Positions 23,322 through 39,537 are shown, counted from the stretch's first letter. The stretch: DNA of 64,000 bases from Coriaria nepalensis (GCA_027186245.1 CP114496.1:8086001-8150000); one strand, 5' to 3'. Numbers and translations are program-made. The notes: a model not told the origin generated them from the sequence alone.

Positions 23322-23938
23322 AAAGAACTAAAAAAAAACTAAAAAAGAAAACAAAAAAGATGGTTCCTTGCTCTTCTCATGTGATGCTATGGTAGTATGG
23401 TCTGTTAGTTTCTGACAATTTTTTAGAGACTGCTCTAGTTAGAAGATTGTTGATTTCTACTTTCATGTATGAGAAGATGACTTAATTTAACTGTTAATCA
23501 TGAAAACTTCCTGTTGAGCTCTGTTGAACAGTAAAATCAAGAGTTTTCTAGAGTGGTGAAGGGACCCACAAAGGGGTTTTTACAGAGTAATTATATAACA
23601 AAAGTAATACTAGAACTAAGTGAGAGTGAAATGTGTTTTTCTCTAAAAGCTAGCACAAAAAAATTTCTCCTTCATGTATCTATTTTTCTTTCAATTTACA
23701 CCGTCTCTTTAAAAGATTTTAGATTTTATGAGATTTCTACCCTTCGAGAAGCCGGCTTATACTCCTCTGTGAGAGAGGGTGGTGGATTTGGTACGTGAAA
23801 CCCACCTCACCCTCTCTCACATAGAGGATATAAGCACGTGGTATTGTTTACTACTGCATGGAAACAAATGCTAATGAGCACAACATCAGTAAAAAAATTA
23901 ACAGAGAGACAGAGTCGAGTGCTTTTACCAAATTGTAG
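23322..23938. other. 3' flanks of H2A.Z and ASI1-like gene (convergent)
   Basis: H2A.Z 3' UTR, probably to about 23530. It then holds a compact hairpin at 23755-23835 (listed separately) and a presumed 3' UTR for the minus-strand gene. No ORF of interest. Confidence 0.5.
23755..23835. ncRNA. miRNA-precursor-like hairpin (candidate)
   Basis: Positions 23755-23785 and 23802-23835 are near-perfect inverted arms with small bulges, for example ctctgtgagagagggtgg opposite ccctctctcacatagag. The loop is about 14 nt (ttggtacgtgaaac region). Stem length of about 30 bp is within the plant pre-miRNA range. I do not recognise the arm as a known miRNA. A small MITE remnant is the alternative. Confidence 0.35.
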
Positions 23939-26579
23939 TTAAGAAATTCTAGAGGATTTCAACTGGCTAGTAAGATAATCCATCTCCTTCATTTGTTTCT
24001 ACCAACATAAAAGTAAATTAACAGGATAACGTCGAACTCTTCATTTTCTTTACAAAAGAGAGAGAAATAGAGAAAAAAAAAACTGATAAGTAGGGATAAC
24101 TTAGAGTACCTCTTGTAAAGCTTTCCACCACAAATCTGACTTGCATTGCAATTCACACCACTGCAAGGCCATTTCAAACTCAATGTTGTTTGGCTGTGCA
24201 CAATGTGATGTAGATACCGCATTTTTCTACAGAAAAGAAAGAAAAAGAAAAGAAAAGAATAGGGGACAGAGGAAAGTAACAAAATCAATATAACGAGCAC
24301 AAAATAAGCATAAAACTGAGACAAGTAGAGTGAGTTTACATTACTACCATGTCTGCACTTTGCTTATGCATGAATCTGTTGATGACCATATGGCTATTGA
24401 AATTTCCTTGCCTCTTCTGTTCTGGTAGGGTTGCCCTATAACCCGTGACGACTCTGCAGAGTAGTGGGTTAACCCGGTCAAAAGGTTAAGATTATGAAAG
24501 CAAAAGGTATAGCGTATTTAGTAGTTTTTGTCACCTTTCATCGTCAAGAACAAGACATCCCTCGGTTAACTTGGATATGGCATCATCAGCATCTCTCTTG
24601 TTTTTTAATATGACAATAGCTCTGCCTATTTACACAGTAAAAAAAAAAAAAACAGCCCATTTATCCAATTTGAGAATCCAAAGTACCTATAATAGCAGGA
24701 TGGGTTATATATTACCATAGTTTGGGTTAGAAATAGCAGTGTGGGGAATCATCCTTGCCTCAGCTTCTCGATCAAAAGCACATTTAACTATATACTGAAA
24801 ATTAAAAAGATGTAAGAGAATGACGATGAAGAATCAAAAAGGTTGTTTCTAAGTGATAATGTTACATTAATACAATTATGGAGATGCTAAAGAAAAGATT
24901 AATATATACCTCAACTTCGGCTGAAGAAAGGGATGGATCGAGATTTTCTAGAATGACAAGGGAACCTTTTTCTTGACCTAGCAGTATATTTTGCTCCCAT
25001 GGCTAAAAAAGAGTTGAAAAAGTGAAGTCTAATACGGTGGAAAGAAGAAGGAAATTTTTTACTCCTGATCTTAGTACGTTCTTTAGAATCGTTACTACCG
25101 AACGAGAAGTGCAAGTTCTAAAGGGTAGAAAGCATTGAAAAACTCACCAGTTTTTTGAAATAATTTTTACCCCCTTCACTAGTTTTTTTAGTCTGCATGA
25201 AAGGGTGAAGAAATTAGATGAAGCCATAATCACATTATGCATTTCACAGCCTCAAATCAAGTAGACCATTAGAGAGAACGTGATCGTGGTTCTACAGAGG
25301 CTATATTGATCACAATGCCTTCTTGCTAGAAGTGTATACAAGCCAATTCAAGTGGGGAAAAGGTTGAAAGAACAAAAAAAAAAGACCAAAAAGACTTGCC
25401 TTTTCAGGCGTCTCTTTCAGCTTCTCCAAAACATCCATGCTCCTCTCTTTTGATAAGAGTTCCCCATGAAGAACCTTCCTCTTCTTTGATGGAGAAGCAG
25501 CAAGAGGTGGATGCGACACACCACTGAAAGTTCTCACTTTAGGTTTGCGAGAAGCCCCACATTTTCTGGGACCCTCATGCACGGCAGCATCATCTATCCA
25601 TGGTTCATCATCGCCTTACAGGGAACAAGCTATTTGTTAAATTCGACGAAAGGACTTACTCATATGTAACATCAAACTTCAGCATTCTTAATACATATGT
25701 CACCTTTCACATGTTGATTCACTTGTTGAGTAGACTCGATCCTTTCTTCTTCTTTGTGTGCCTGTGATCCCTTTTCGATACTTGCAAGAGACCTCATCCT
25801 TTGAATTCTTCCATTAAAAAAGAATTCCACTGCAGGCGATGCATATACATTTTATAAGAATCTTTAAGACGAAAACAGGGGAAAATGTCAAGATGTGATT
25901 GAAATCTACGTGTGACAAAATGAAGTGTCATTGCTTAATCATCTCATACATGTTACCTTTAACTCCTGCTATTTGATCCGGAAATTCATCCAATATCTTA
26001 ATCTTCTCCACATCCAAAGTTCTGCAGAAAAAATATTCAGCCTTTTCCAACATTCTCTCAGATAATTGAGGATTTCTCTCGTCCGTTGATGCGCATACAA
26101 CATTGCATTTTTTGATAATTGCTTCCTGATTGTAAGGAAAAGTAGTCCAAATATGACTAACACTTAGAAAGTATAGCGATGTACTGAGAAAGATGTTAAA
26201 TTAATACGCTTATTACCACGAAAACAATATCACTAAGTCCAAAACCCTGTCCAGAAGCCAAGAAGATTTCATTATATCTCGGCTCCTTATTGACATCTTT
26301 TAGAAGTTCCCGTATACCAACAGGCCGGAAAAATTGCACCATTTTGGCTTTCTTTTCATGTTCCGGAGTTTCAAACAATTTCACGAGCTTTCCGATAGAG
26401 GTTTCGGTTTGATTGTGCTTGGGGTAGAGGTATACACAGTCGTAAAGGAAGTATTCTTCTCCATTGTACGAATATGATCCATAGAAAATTTTATCTTTGT
26501 TTTTCCCACCGACTCCTTTTCTACGTCCCCACTCGAATTCCTTACGATCTTCCACATTTGACTCCTCAAACTGAGGCAT
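23939..26579 (-). CDS. ASI1-like BAH and RRM domain protein
   Basis: Nuclear protein of the ANTI-SILENCING 1 (ASI1/IBM2/SG1) type, which binds heterochromatin inside introns and helps full-length transcripts pass it. The start at 26579 (MPQFEESNVEDRKEFEWG) opens a BAH domain: GVGGKNKDKIFYGSYSYNGE, EEYFLYDCVYLYPKH, IGKLVKLFETPEHEKKAKMV and QFFRPVGIRELL (about residues 15-125). A middle segment includes CNVVCASTDERNPQLSERML and FPDQIAGVKVEFFFNGRIQR. A basic linker then holds KPKVRTFSGVSHPP and SKKRKVLHGELL. The RRM is GSLVILENLDPSLSSAEVEY through GRAIVILKNKRDADDAISKL. The tail is QPNNIEFEMALQWCELQCKS, ending LTSQLKSSRIS. 3' exons are 23939-23998, 24110-24226 and 24348-24453. A noncoding first exon probably lies near 27100-27200. 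Confidence 0.88.
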
Positions 26580-29071
26580 TGTTCTGATTCCTTTTCTGAA
26601 AAGAAAATCTGAAGAACAGTGATTATCTGAAAGGTGGAAAATGCAGAGCAATCAAACAGTATTCAACAAGCATCTTGATACAATGATTTGGGCAGAGAAT
26701 AATTCCAGCTTTCGATGATAAAAAGTTTCAAACATGATATCAACTTGTTCTTACACACACAAGCAAAAAAAAACACACACACGAAGATTCGAACGTTTGA
26801 TTTCGTTCCCCCCGTAAGATCAATATCACAACCAGTTACTTGAGGAAACTCAAATCTCTCTCGACCCCGCAAATGTTTCCCTTGGGTGAAAATGACAAAC
26901 AATGAAAGAGATCACACCAGAAAATTGGGTCAAATAACATGAAGAAAGACTTGTTACGCGTTAAAATGGCTGATCTATTACTAATGAAAACCTCCAGGTA
27001 AAAAAACAGAGAAAACGAAACTTTTCAAAATCTGGTATAAAACCCCATATTCATCGAGTCCAAGAAACCTGAAGATTGAAGCGAAATGAGCTTCAACAAA
27101 GCTTCATCAACAAGGAGCTTAGAAGAAAAAGAGATATGGTACCTTCTTAAGTAGATGAACCAGAGAAGAACAAGAGCAACAAACTCTTTCCGATTCTGAA
27201 GTTGAAGTTGAACAATGGCTTGAATGAAGACGAGAGTATACTAAAAACACAACTTCATCACTCTGAAGTCAAAACAAGATCTAAATGCACCCCAAAAAAA
27301 AAAATGCGGACTCCTTAACAAGAAACAGAGTAAGAAACCAGAGAAACAAAGCCTAATGAGACAAATTAGAAACCATTTTAAACGGCAGCATAGGGATGCA
27401 GAAAATGGCAGAGTGGAGGGAAAATGGTCATACAATAGATCGTTTACTGCAAAATATGAGAATGTGACAGAGACGCGGAGGTAGAGGGAGAGTGGGGGTT
27501 GTGGGGGAACTGAAGAGTGGCAGTGGGGTGAGCTAAATAGTCGACACCCACGCGCTGTTTTTCCGTTTGTTGTATCTGTATTAGTATCCGTGATTTCCAC
27601 GCGCATGGAAGGAGTAGGAGATAGGAGAGAACAAAAATCTATTTTTGAGCGGGCACTGCTTTATAGTTGTTTTGCCGCGATGGGTAAATGGTCTTTTAGG
27701 ATGTTTACACGTGGCATAACAACAAATGGGTTCGGCCCAATTTACATAATGGATCGGCCCAAGTTAAATTTTATTGGATATCAACCAAATTTGGTAGTTG
27801 GCAACTATATATATTTATCGATCGAAAAGATAAGCCCCTAGACGACGTTTGATTGATAGTCCATATTCAAATTTTGAACGTTGGTTCCAATTTCTAATAG
27901 ATTAAAAATATATTAATTATTAATTTAATATTTTATTAAACTAATAAATTTTTCTAATTTCAAAATTATCAAAGTATTAATGTAGTTCATAAATAAAATT
28001 TTATCACATATATTGAAATTTTTGTTTAATTTTATAATTTTTATTTATCAGATTAAATAAATAATACATGAACAATATTCAGATTTAGGGGCCATCCCTA
28101 AATGTTGCAACCCTTTAAATCTTCAGGCAAAATCGAACCATTTGATTTCTTAAAAAAATAAATATGATCCGTTTGAATTCAATAAAATAAAATATTTAAA
28201 ATAAATAAATAAATATAAAAATAAGAGAAAAATATTAATAAATTATATTTTATTATATTATATTTCTAAAATTAGATTTAAATTTTTTTAAAATTTTATA
28301 AATTAAATTTAGATTTCTAATTTTAAGATTTTATTAAGAACTTATTTAATTTAGTTATCCGCTTCAATTTAATAATCCGACTTATTTCTATCTAATTCAT
28401 CTTTTTCTTTTTTGTTAAAATACGACCTATTTAATCCTTATTTTATTTTAATTTTTTACTTTCTTTTTTTTTAATCATGAAAAATACTTCCAACCAAAGC
28501 TCTGGTGGACCCTACTCACCTACTCAACTTTTTTTTTTTCTTGAAATATTACAAAAATTAGTCCACCAACTTTGCCATGTTATTTTTAAGTTGGTGAATA
28601 TTCTCTTTTCATTAATGATTAAATAAAAAATAAATAAATTACAAAAGCAAATTTTGATTGGTTTAGTTAATAAAATTTAGTTTAGAATCTTATCTTAAAT
28701 TTTTGAAATGTATTATATTATTCATATAAATAAAATGAAATGATCCGAAGAGGGAATTTATTAGAATTTAATATTTAATAATTTTTTTAGAAAAAAATTA
28801 TATTTATTATTAAATAAAATCGATAAATTTAATTCTAATTTTAATTATTCAATTACACTTAAAAAAAAATATATAAAAAAATAAGATAATGATGTAACGC
28901 CACCAAACTCACCTACTCCCCTATCACATTCCTTACCATAAGGCAGGCTACTTAGAAAAAGTGGACACCAATCTCTCTCTCTCTCTCACATCCAAGTCCC
29001 GTTTTTTTATATACCCACTACCGAAAACCTCTCTCCACCAAAACCCACGAAACATTCCCGACAAAACAGCC
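26580..29071. other. Divergent promoter region between ASI1-like gene and CSE
   Basis: Holds the 5' UTR intron of the ASI1-like gene (to about 27240) and, from 27890 to 28900, strongly AT-rich spacer. CT repeats at 28974-28987 belong to the CSE leader. TGGGCC-like motifs (ggcccaatt 27736, ggcccaagt 27756) occur in between. No other gene seen. Confidence 0.5.
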
Positions 29072-30064
29072 ATGTCGGCCGAAACGACACAGCCTCAGCC
29101 CGAGACACCTCCGAATTTCTGGGGCTACGAACCGGAGGAGGACTACTACACATCCCAAGGAGTCCGCAACACCCAATCATACTTCGAAACGCCCAACGGC
29201 AAGATTTTCACCCAGAGCTTCCTGCCGTTGGATCGACCTCAAGTCAAAGCCACGGTATATATGACCCACGGCTACGGCTCCGACACTGGCTGGCTTTTCC
29301 AGAAGATCTGCATCAACTTCGCCAACTGGGGTTATGCCGTCTTTGCCGCCGATCTCCTCGGCCACGGCCGTTCCGACGGCATCCGTTGCTACCTCGGCGA
29401 TTTGGAGAAGATTGCCGCCACGTCATTATCGTACTTCACGCACGTCCGTTTTAGCGAGCCGTATAAACACCTACCGGCTTTTCTATTCGGCGAGTCGATG
29501 GGTGGGGCCGCCACTATGTTGATGTACTTCCAGTCGAAACCCGATACGTGGACCGGGCTTATCTTCTCGGCTCCTTTATTCGTCATCCCTGAAAACATGA
29601 AGCCCAGTAAGGCCCATTTGTTCGTGTACGGGCTTTTTTTTGGGCTGGCCGACACGTGGGCCGCGATGCCCGACAACAAGATGGTCGGAAAAGCGATCAG
29701 GGATCCTGAGAAGTTGAAGATCATAGCGTCGAATCCGAGGAGGTATACGGGAAAGCCTAGGGTGGGGACCATGAGAGAGGTTGCTAGGGTGACTCAGTAC
29801 ATACAGGATAATTTCTCCAAGGTGTCGGCGCCGTTTTTGACGGTTCATGGAACCGCGGACGGGGTGACGTGTCCTACGTCGTCAAAGTTGCTGTATGAGA
29901 AGGCATCCAGCGCGGACAAGAGCTTGAAGATTTATGATGGGATGTATCATTCGTTGATCCAAGGGGAGTCAGATGAGAATGCTGACATCGTGCTGAGGGA
30001 CATGAGGGAGTGGATTGACGATCGTGTCGAGCGCTATGGTGGGCCCCAAGTTTCTTACAATTGA
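29072..30064 (+). CDS. CSE: Caffeoylshikimate esterase / monoacylglycerol lipase-like hydrolase
   Basis: Single-exon alpha/beta hydrolase of 330 residues (family about 332). CSE cleaves caffeoyl shikimate to caffeate in lignin synthesis. The same protein family (LysoPL2/MAGL) also hydrolyses lysophospholipids and monoacylglycerol. The nucleophile elbow is GESMGG with Ser142, Asp263 in HGTADGVTCPTS and His293 in YDGMYHSLIQGE. Other CSE signatures are NFWGYEPEEDYYTSQGVRN, MTHGYGSDTGWLFQKICINF, ADLLGHGRSDGIRCYLGD and FGLADTWAAMPDNKMVGKAI. The start at 29072 (MSAETTQ) matches family length. An in-frame ATG at 28961 would add 37 residues of low-complexity leader-like sequence, so I did not choose it. 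GC-rich codon use in the 5' half contrasts with the AT-rich surroundings, which is usual for this gene. Confidence 0.95.
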   Translation: MSAETTQPQPETPPNFWGYEPEEDYYTSQGVRNTQSYFETPNGKIFTQSFLPLDRPQVKATVYMTHGYGSDTGWLFQKICINFANWGYAVFAADLLGHGRSDGIRCYLGDLEKIAATSLSYFTHVRFSEPYKHLPAFLFGESMGGAATMLMYFQSKPDTWTGLIFSAPLFVIPENMKPSKAHLFVYGLFFGLADTWAAMPDNKMVGKAIRDPEKLKIIASNPRRYTGKPRVGTMREVARVTQYIQDNFSKVSAPFLTVHGTADGVTCPTSSKLLYEKASSADKSLKIYDGMYHSLIQGESDENADIVLRDMREWIDDRVERYGGPQVSYN

Positions 30065-30222
30065 TGATGTGTAATGTTTTTTTTTTTTTTTTTGGCGGAT
30101 GTAATAATAAGAGGATGTTTTGTAATGGATTAAGGGCAATGGTTATGTGAATCATTTGAATTTATGGATTAACAAATTATACAACAAAATATTATTTTTA
30201 TTTTATTTTAGATACACTGTAT

Positions 30223-31175
30223 TTAGGGGCGTGTAAAATTCGGTTTTTTGTTGAAGTTGAACCGAAATCAAAATCATACCCGCTCGACTTTTTTTTTTTT
30301 TTTTCTTTTTATCGATTTTGTCGTAAAATTGAATTAGTATTAGATCAGTCGATTTTGATTCGAATCGGTAAGTTTTATTAAAATGTTCACACTTTTTATT
30401 ATTATTATTTTCATTTATACTTCATTATATCATTTTATATGTAATTGAGAAATATATATTAATGTTATGATATATGTAAATTTTATATTATTTAAAAATT
30501 TATTATATAGAGTTACTTTCATTAAATATTATATTTGAAAAAAATTTAGTATTATAATAATTAAAAATATATCATATTATTTTTAATCAAAATAATATTT
30601 AAAATATATCATAAATTCACATTCAATCAACTCAATATCATCCAATTGAGATATCCAACAATATAAGTTATACAATAATACTAGAGGTCTACACTTTATA
30701 AATTACAAATATTCAACAACATAATTTTATAAATCAAATAACATAATATTTGTATATTTAAACGATAAAGCTATTTATATTCTATGATTGTGCTAATAGA
30801 TGGCCGACCACTGAATAGGTTTTAGTTCATCTCACTTTTACATTTTAAGGCAATTAAGATTCATAATAAAATTAGAAAAACATGATATATTATTTGTATA
30901 TAAATACAAAGCATATGATGGCTGAAATCATTAAGTGCTCACACTAACTTTCGGGCCAAATATCAAAGAAAGTTTTTTCAATTCATTTTCATGAATTTAT
31001 TTTCCTTATAACTAATTTTGTAGAAGAATAAAATATTATAAAAATTATAATTAATATATATATCAATATTTCGGTTGATGTATTGAAACTGATCAAAATA
31101 CGAATTTAACTAACTAAACTAACCGAAAATTATCGGTTTCGGGTCGGTACATGCTTGTTAGTTTACATCTTTAAA
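30223..31175. mobile_element. Possible diverged hAT-like non-autonomous element
   Basis: The left end reads taggggcgtgtaaaattcgg with gaaccgaaatc. The right end reads aaccgaaaattatcgg and ttagtttacatcttta. Many plant hAT MITEs begin with a gggtgtaaattcggtt-type end and finish with its complement. The interior is AT-rich without ORFs. The inverted match is weak and no target duplication is clear. Confidence 0.3.
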
Positions 31176-31573
31176 CATGAATTAGATCCACTTTAAAATA
31201 CTTTGGATCTATTTTAATTATATACTATCTTAATTTAAAACGACTAACGTATATAAATAATATTGAAATAAATAAGTCTTATCAATGGCCAAGAAGTTTA
31301 CCTAATCCTAGTACGAGGCTAGTTGTTAATTGGGCTTCTGTGATTCCCGGGTAGAAATAGAAGGAAGGTATGGGACTCAAACTGGGCTTTTAAGCAGGAA
31401 GCAACGACGTGTCCTAAGCTACATACACTCTTTTGTCCCGATGCAAATTGAAAGAAGATTACGTGCCCGCAATCTCGAGGTAGGTGGGGCCCCCGAGGTT
31501 CGAGGGAAACACTTTAATTAGTCATCACTACAGCATTTTTGTGAGTCGTGGATTAATCGGAGCCGTCCAACAC

Positions 31574-31575
<2 letters not shown>

Positions 31576-31604
<29 letters not shown>
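31576..31604. repeat. (TA)n microsatellite
   Basis: About 14 uninterrupted TA units in the spacer upstream of NTT. A similar run is at 31948-31970. Confidence 0.95.
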
Positions 31605-31610
<6 letters not shown>

Positions 31611-31929
31611 ACGATTCCTTCGGCCAAAAAAAAAAAAAAAAAAAAACAATTTTTGGCTGACAAAATGAAAATGATATAAAACTAATGTTTTCAAAATCAT
31701 TATTGATAAAGAAATAAATAAATGTATTTTTATTTTATTTTTTTAAATATTATAAAAGGGAAAGTTGGGCCTCCTTTGCTGTAAGGAAAAGGTAAATTTT
31801 GCATACAGTTTCTTACTAAGTGATGTAATATACAGTTTCTTATTTTAATTTTTACTATTATTATAAATAATGCCCTGTAACTTTTCATAACAGTGAGTAG
31901 CTACCAATGACACTTTCCCAAAAAAAAAA

Positions 31930-31974
<45 letters not shown>

Positions 31975-33194
31975 AGTTCGAAATTATATAAACTTTTATT
32001 TTGGAACAATCACTAATTTTATAGATAACAACTTTAAATTATTAAAACAACTATACAATTTAACAACTAAAGGCCACCTAAAATTCTAATGCAAACATGA
32101 TTCCATTTAACGAACCTTGCAAGAACTTACCTTCACTTCCTTCACATATCAAATGATTGTTAAACTTTTTAACCATGGTTAAAATAAAATGAGGTAAAGG
32201 TTTAAATTTTAAAAAATGATTTATAAATATAATTAAATATATTTAATATTAAAATATTTATAAATAATAAATAAAAATTGATGTCCGATCGGGATACGCA
32301 TATATACATGTTTTTAGTATTTATTAAATATACTTAATATTTTTTTTAATTAAATAATTAATTACTATTAAAATTTATATTCTAAAATTTTAAATATATA
32401 ATCATTAAAATAATTTAATTATTTATTCAAAAATCATAATTATTCATAAAATAATATATTATTTTATAAATATGTATTAATTTTACTTATAAATATAAAA
32501 AAAATTTATAAAAAATAATATTTTTTCTATTATATTTTAAAAATTATTTATACGATAACTTATGAATAATTCAAAAAGATAAAAAATAAAAAAAACATAT
32601 TTTAAACCTCGACAAAAAAAATTACCAACAGCTTTCACAACCGAAAGCCACGAATCCCACGAAGATTATTATTAAAACAAACAAACACAGAGTATCTGAC
32701 GGTTGTTTGGACAAATCACCCTAAATCTCAAGGCTAGTTTCGTAATTTAAATAATAATATATTATTTATTTATATTTATTTCTCCTTCTTCATTTTGCAC
32801 CCTTGTTACTTGGCAGTCGTTGGATCTCTTTATACATGGTTTTACTTTTTCTTTGCTTTGACTGTTTCACTCGGCCACTTTTTAGATTTTTTTCTCCCAT
32901 AAAAAAAAAAAAAGAAAAAAAAAAACCCTTCTTCTTCTCTGATCCTAATTAACCTCTTCTTAACCCAGACGGAAAAAAAAAACAGAGAATCTATCTTAAA
33001 AGATCCCATTTTCTTAGTTTGTTTCCCCTGTTTGAGAGAGTAAGGGTTATAATTTTTTTGCACTAATATAAAATCCCTTCTTTCTGTGTCCTCCTCCAAC
33101 CCTCTATTGAGGAGAAAGGAGGCCATTTTCTCTCCATCCACCTCTCTCTCTCTCTCTCTATCTATGTTCTGCTGATTACAGAGAGGAAGAAGAC

Positions 33195-36502
<3,308 letters not shown>

Positions 36503-37351
36503 AGAATGAAATTTGGATTAAAATAAATTAAAAAAAAAAAAAAAGAGGGGGAAGAGAGAATAAGATATCTGAAGAAGATTTGATGGGGGGGAAAAGGTGT
36601 TAGATTTATTTTATATTTGTTGGTTCTGTAGAATTTGGGTTTTATTTTTTTTCTCTTAGAGAATAATGTTAAGAAACAAAGTAGTTAAATTTACAGCATG
36701 TTTCTGACAGTTTTTTTCTCAAGCAATGAGATGTTTATTGGTTTGTAAGAATTCTCTATCAAATTGTCTAATTTTCACTTTCATATGTTGGTGTGATAAG
36801 AAGTAATTACGGTTGTGGAAGTCTTTTCGGTTGAATGATAATCACACCAACATAAAAATGGTTGTGATAGTGTTTGCCGTGTGTCACGCCAGCAAGAATG
36901 TCGACTAAACTGGATGCTATGAGTTTATACTGAGCTAGTAACTTGGGCCAAAAGTTAGTGTCAAAAGTTGTAAATAGATACAATCTAGGGAAGAACGGTA
37001 GAATTCTTAGTATCTCCTATCCAAATCAAACTTTATTGCAATTGATGGATTCAACCTTTTCTCTTCACAAGCAGTTCGTTTGTATTGGGAACAAAACAAC
37101 CAAAAATAATGAATTAAGGAAACGTAGTAGTATCCTCTTAGAACCTGACAAATTCACCGTAGATATTCTGCATCTCCTTGCCACCTCTCCATTCCTTGGC
37201 GCTATCTCTTCCAACGCCAAAGAATAACCATCGTCAGTCCTCTCTCTCTCTCTCTCTCTCTATGTCACATCCTTCGTCTTTGTCTCTGTTTCTCAACTAT
37301 TTACTCATTCCTCTGTTTCCTTATCTTCACCACAAGCCATAGAGTAAGAAA
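36503..37351. other. NTT 3' UTR and NPH3-gene promoter
   Basis: A poly-A/GA tract (36530-36560) begins the NTT 3' UTR. A (CT)n run at 37238-37260 sits in the 5' UTR of the NPH3 gene. I looked here for the missing BTB domain and found none. Confidence 0.5.
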
Positions 37352-39537
37352 ATGAACAACCCAGAAACCCCAGATTCCGTCACTCTCCCGGAAAAATCCT
37401 CGTCTAACCTCGCACCCTCGCAATATTGGTTCTACGAGGACGCCTGCATACTCGACCTGGACTACTTTGTCAAAACCCTCACCGCCATCAAATCCAAAGG
37501 CGTCCAACCTGACCTACTTGGCTCGATCATAACCCACTACGCCTCCAAATGGCTCCCGGATCTCATCCAAACCGGACCACTCTCCTCCTCGGACGACCCC
37601 ACACAACAAAGCATAACCGCCCTCTGGACCCGGAAACGCTTCTTCGTCGAAACTCTAGTCGGAATCCTTCCCCCGGAACAGGACTCGATCCCGTGCAACT
37701 TCCTCCTCCGCCTCATCCGCATTGCCAACATGGTAGGGGTGGATCCCACCTACCGGGCCGAGCTTGAGAAGCGGGTCTCGTGGCAGTTGGACCAGGCCTC
37801 GCTGAAGGAGCTCATGATCCCGTCGTTCAGTCACACGTGTGGAACTGTGCTTGATGTCGAGCTTGTGATTAGGTTAGTTAAGGGGTTTATGGCGGTTGAG
37901 GATGGGGTTAGGAGTGGGATTGCGGTTGTTAAGGTGATTAAGCTGATTGATTCTTATCTCGCTGAGGCAGCCATTGATGCCAATTTGGGCTTACCGGAGT
38001 TTTTGTCGCTTGCCGGGGCTCTCCCAAACCATGCTCGGGCTACGGACGATGGGCTTTACCGAGCCATTGATACTTATCTTAAGGTGACTACTTAAGTATG
38101 TTGTTTTGAGTATAAATTTGGAAGCTTTGTTTTACTAGTAGTTTCTGAATTTCAAAAAACAGTTAAACGGTAACTAATAAATCTATCTTAATGGCGGGTA
38201 ATTATTACATGGGTTCTCTTAACAGAGTCTGGTTTGCTTGTGCTGTCACCTGCATCATCAGAGATTCCTCTTCCGATCAAAATCATGTCATATGTCACTA
38301 GGCATTATTAGGTGGCCGGAGTAGATAGCCCTAATAACTTGGATGATGTCATACTATTATTTATGATGATATGATACCATTTAAGCTATTCAGAATATCT
38401 ATTCTCGTATTCTTTTAAATTTTTTCGGTATCCCAATATATCATATGACAGATGCCACGTGGAAGGCTATGAACCGATCATTCTCTTTTTTGCACACACA
38501 TTGCTTGATTTTCCTACATTTAGCTTGTCTTTTGTTTTGGGCAAAACAAACGAACAAAATAAAAAACAAAACAACGTCGTTTTTTTTTGGCTTTTCTGTC
38601 GTCTCCATTACTCTCATTAGCTGTTTGAAAGTGAAAGGCAGTGTCAACTTTTTCTTAAATTGATTCCGTAGCATATCCAGAGATTGAGTAGGATACGATT
38701 TTATAAATATAATATATGAATTATATTCATATAGAAGTACCCTTACTCGTATATATCCTCACCAAGATTTCCTTTTACCAATGGTAAAATAATTTGGGCG
38801 GGTAAAAATGGGAAGTTATGTAATTAAGGGGTATAATCTATGAAAACAAAAGTTTGAGGGGTGTATTTTAAAAATACTTAAATTATATTTTATCTTACTA
38901 CAAACAACACATCTGTAATGTTGTATCAAAGAATGATTGATTAATGAAAAACATGTAGGTACATCCTAATACATCGAAGCAAGAAAGAAAGACTCTATGC
39001 AAGCTAATGGACAGCAGAAACCTCTCTCCGGAGGCATCTCTTCATGCTTCCCAAAACGAAAGGTTACCCGTTCGAGCCCTTATACAAGTCCTCTTCTCCG
39101 AGCAAAACAAAGTCAGTAACAATTACAATGGGCAGCAGCATATTGGGTGGAGCGGTCAGTTCAGTGAGACCCGCAGCCCGAACATAAATGGGGTGGGGCT
39201 CGAACTTCCCGTCCGGTGCCACTCCAAGCGTGAGATATCGGCTCGACATATAGAAATCAAGAGGCTCAAGGAAGACGTTGTTAGGTTGCAGAGCCAGTTT
39301 AATTCTATGCAAGTGTTGATGGAGAGGATGTTGGAGGAGAAGAAAAAGGCAAGGATCTTCAAGTGGATGAAGTTCGGGATGCTGACATCTAAGAGCGGGG
39401 GTGGGTCCCATGGAGGAGGAAGAGAGGAAGAGGAGGTCGGGTTCGGACAGCAAACACCGATGGACAGTAAGACTAAGGTTGTTAGAAGTGGTATTAGGAC
39501 TTCTATTACTAAGACAAGGACGAAATCCATTTCTTGA
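37352..39537 (+). CDS. NPH3-domain protein lacking the BTB domain
   Basis: Member of the NPH3/RPT2-like family, whose members act in phototropin or auxin-transport signalling as CUL3 adaptor-like scaffolds. Two exons, 37352-38083 and 38959-39537, give 436 residues. NPH3 blocks in order: [97 protein letters not shown] and [16 protein letters not shown]. After the intron come [20 protein letters not shown] and [21 protein letters not shown] short coiled coil ([20 protein letters not shown]) and basic C-terminus follow. The N-terminus has only about 25 residues before the NPH3 domain, so the usual BTB/POZ is absent. Arabidopsis has the same short type (about 450 residues, At1g52770/At3g15570 from memory), so this is a real subclass, not a truncation. 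Confidence 0.9.

Larger units (their letters stand above)
30065..33194. other. AT-rich intergenic region with repeats
   Basis: About 3.1 kb, mostly over 75 percent A+T by eye, with poly-T (30078-30093), (TA)n (31576-31604 and 31948-31970) and poly-A (31625-31646, 31921-31949). A diverged element with cggtttt/aaccgaaa ends may lie at 30223-31175. No protein-coding gene is supported. The NTT promoter and CT-rich leader occupy 33080-33194. Confidence 0.55.

Noticed and set aside
28961..29071. Longer N-terminus for the CSE gene (in-frame ATG at 28961)
   Set aside because: It would add 37 residues not found in the family. The MSAETT start at 29072 gives the normal length, and the stretch is CT-rich leader.
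29177..29848. Minus-strand ORFs opposite CSE
   Set aside because: Shadows of a GC-rich plus-strand gene.
36943..37227. 94-codon ORF upstream of the NPH3 gene as a possible BTB exon
   Set aside because: The translation has no BTB/POZ features and no in-phase splice to the NPH3 exon was found.
39064..39530. Long minus-strand ORFs opposite the NPH3 C-terminus
   Set aside because: Antisense shadows of the second NPH3 exon; no family features.
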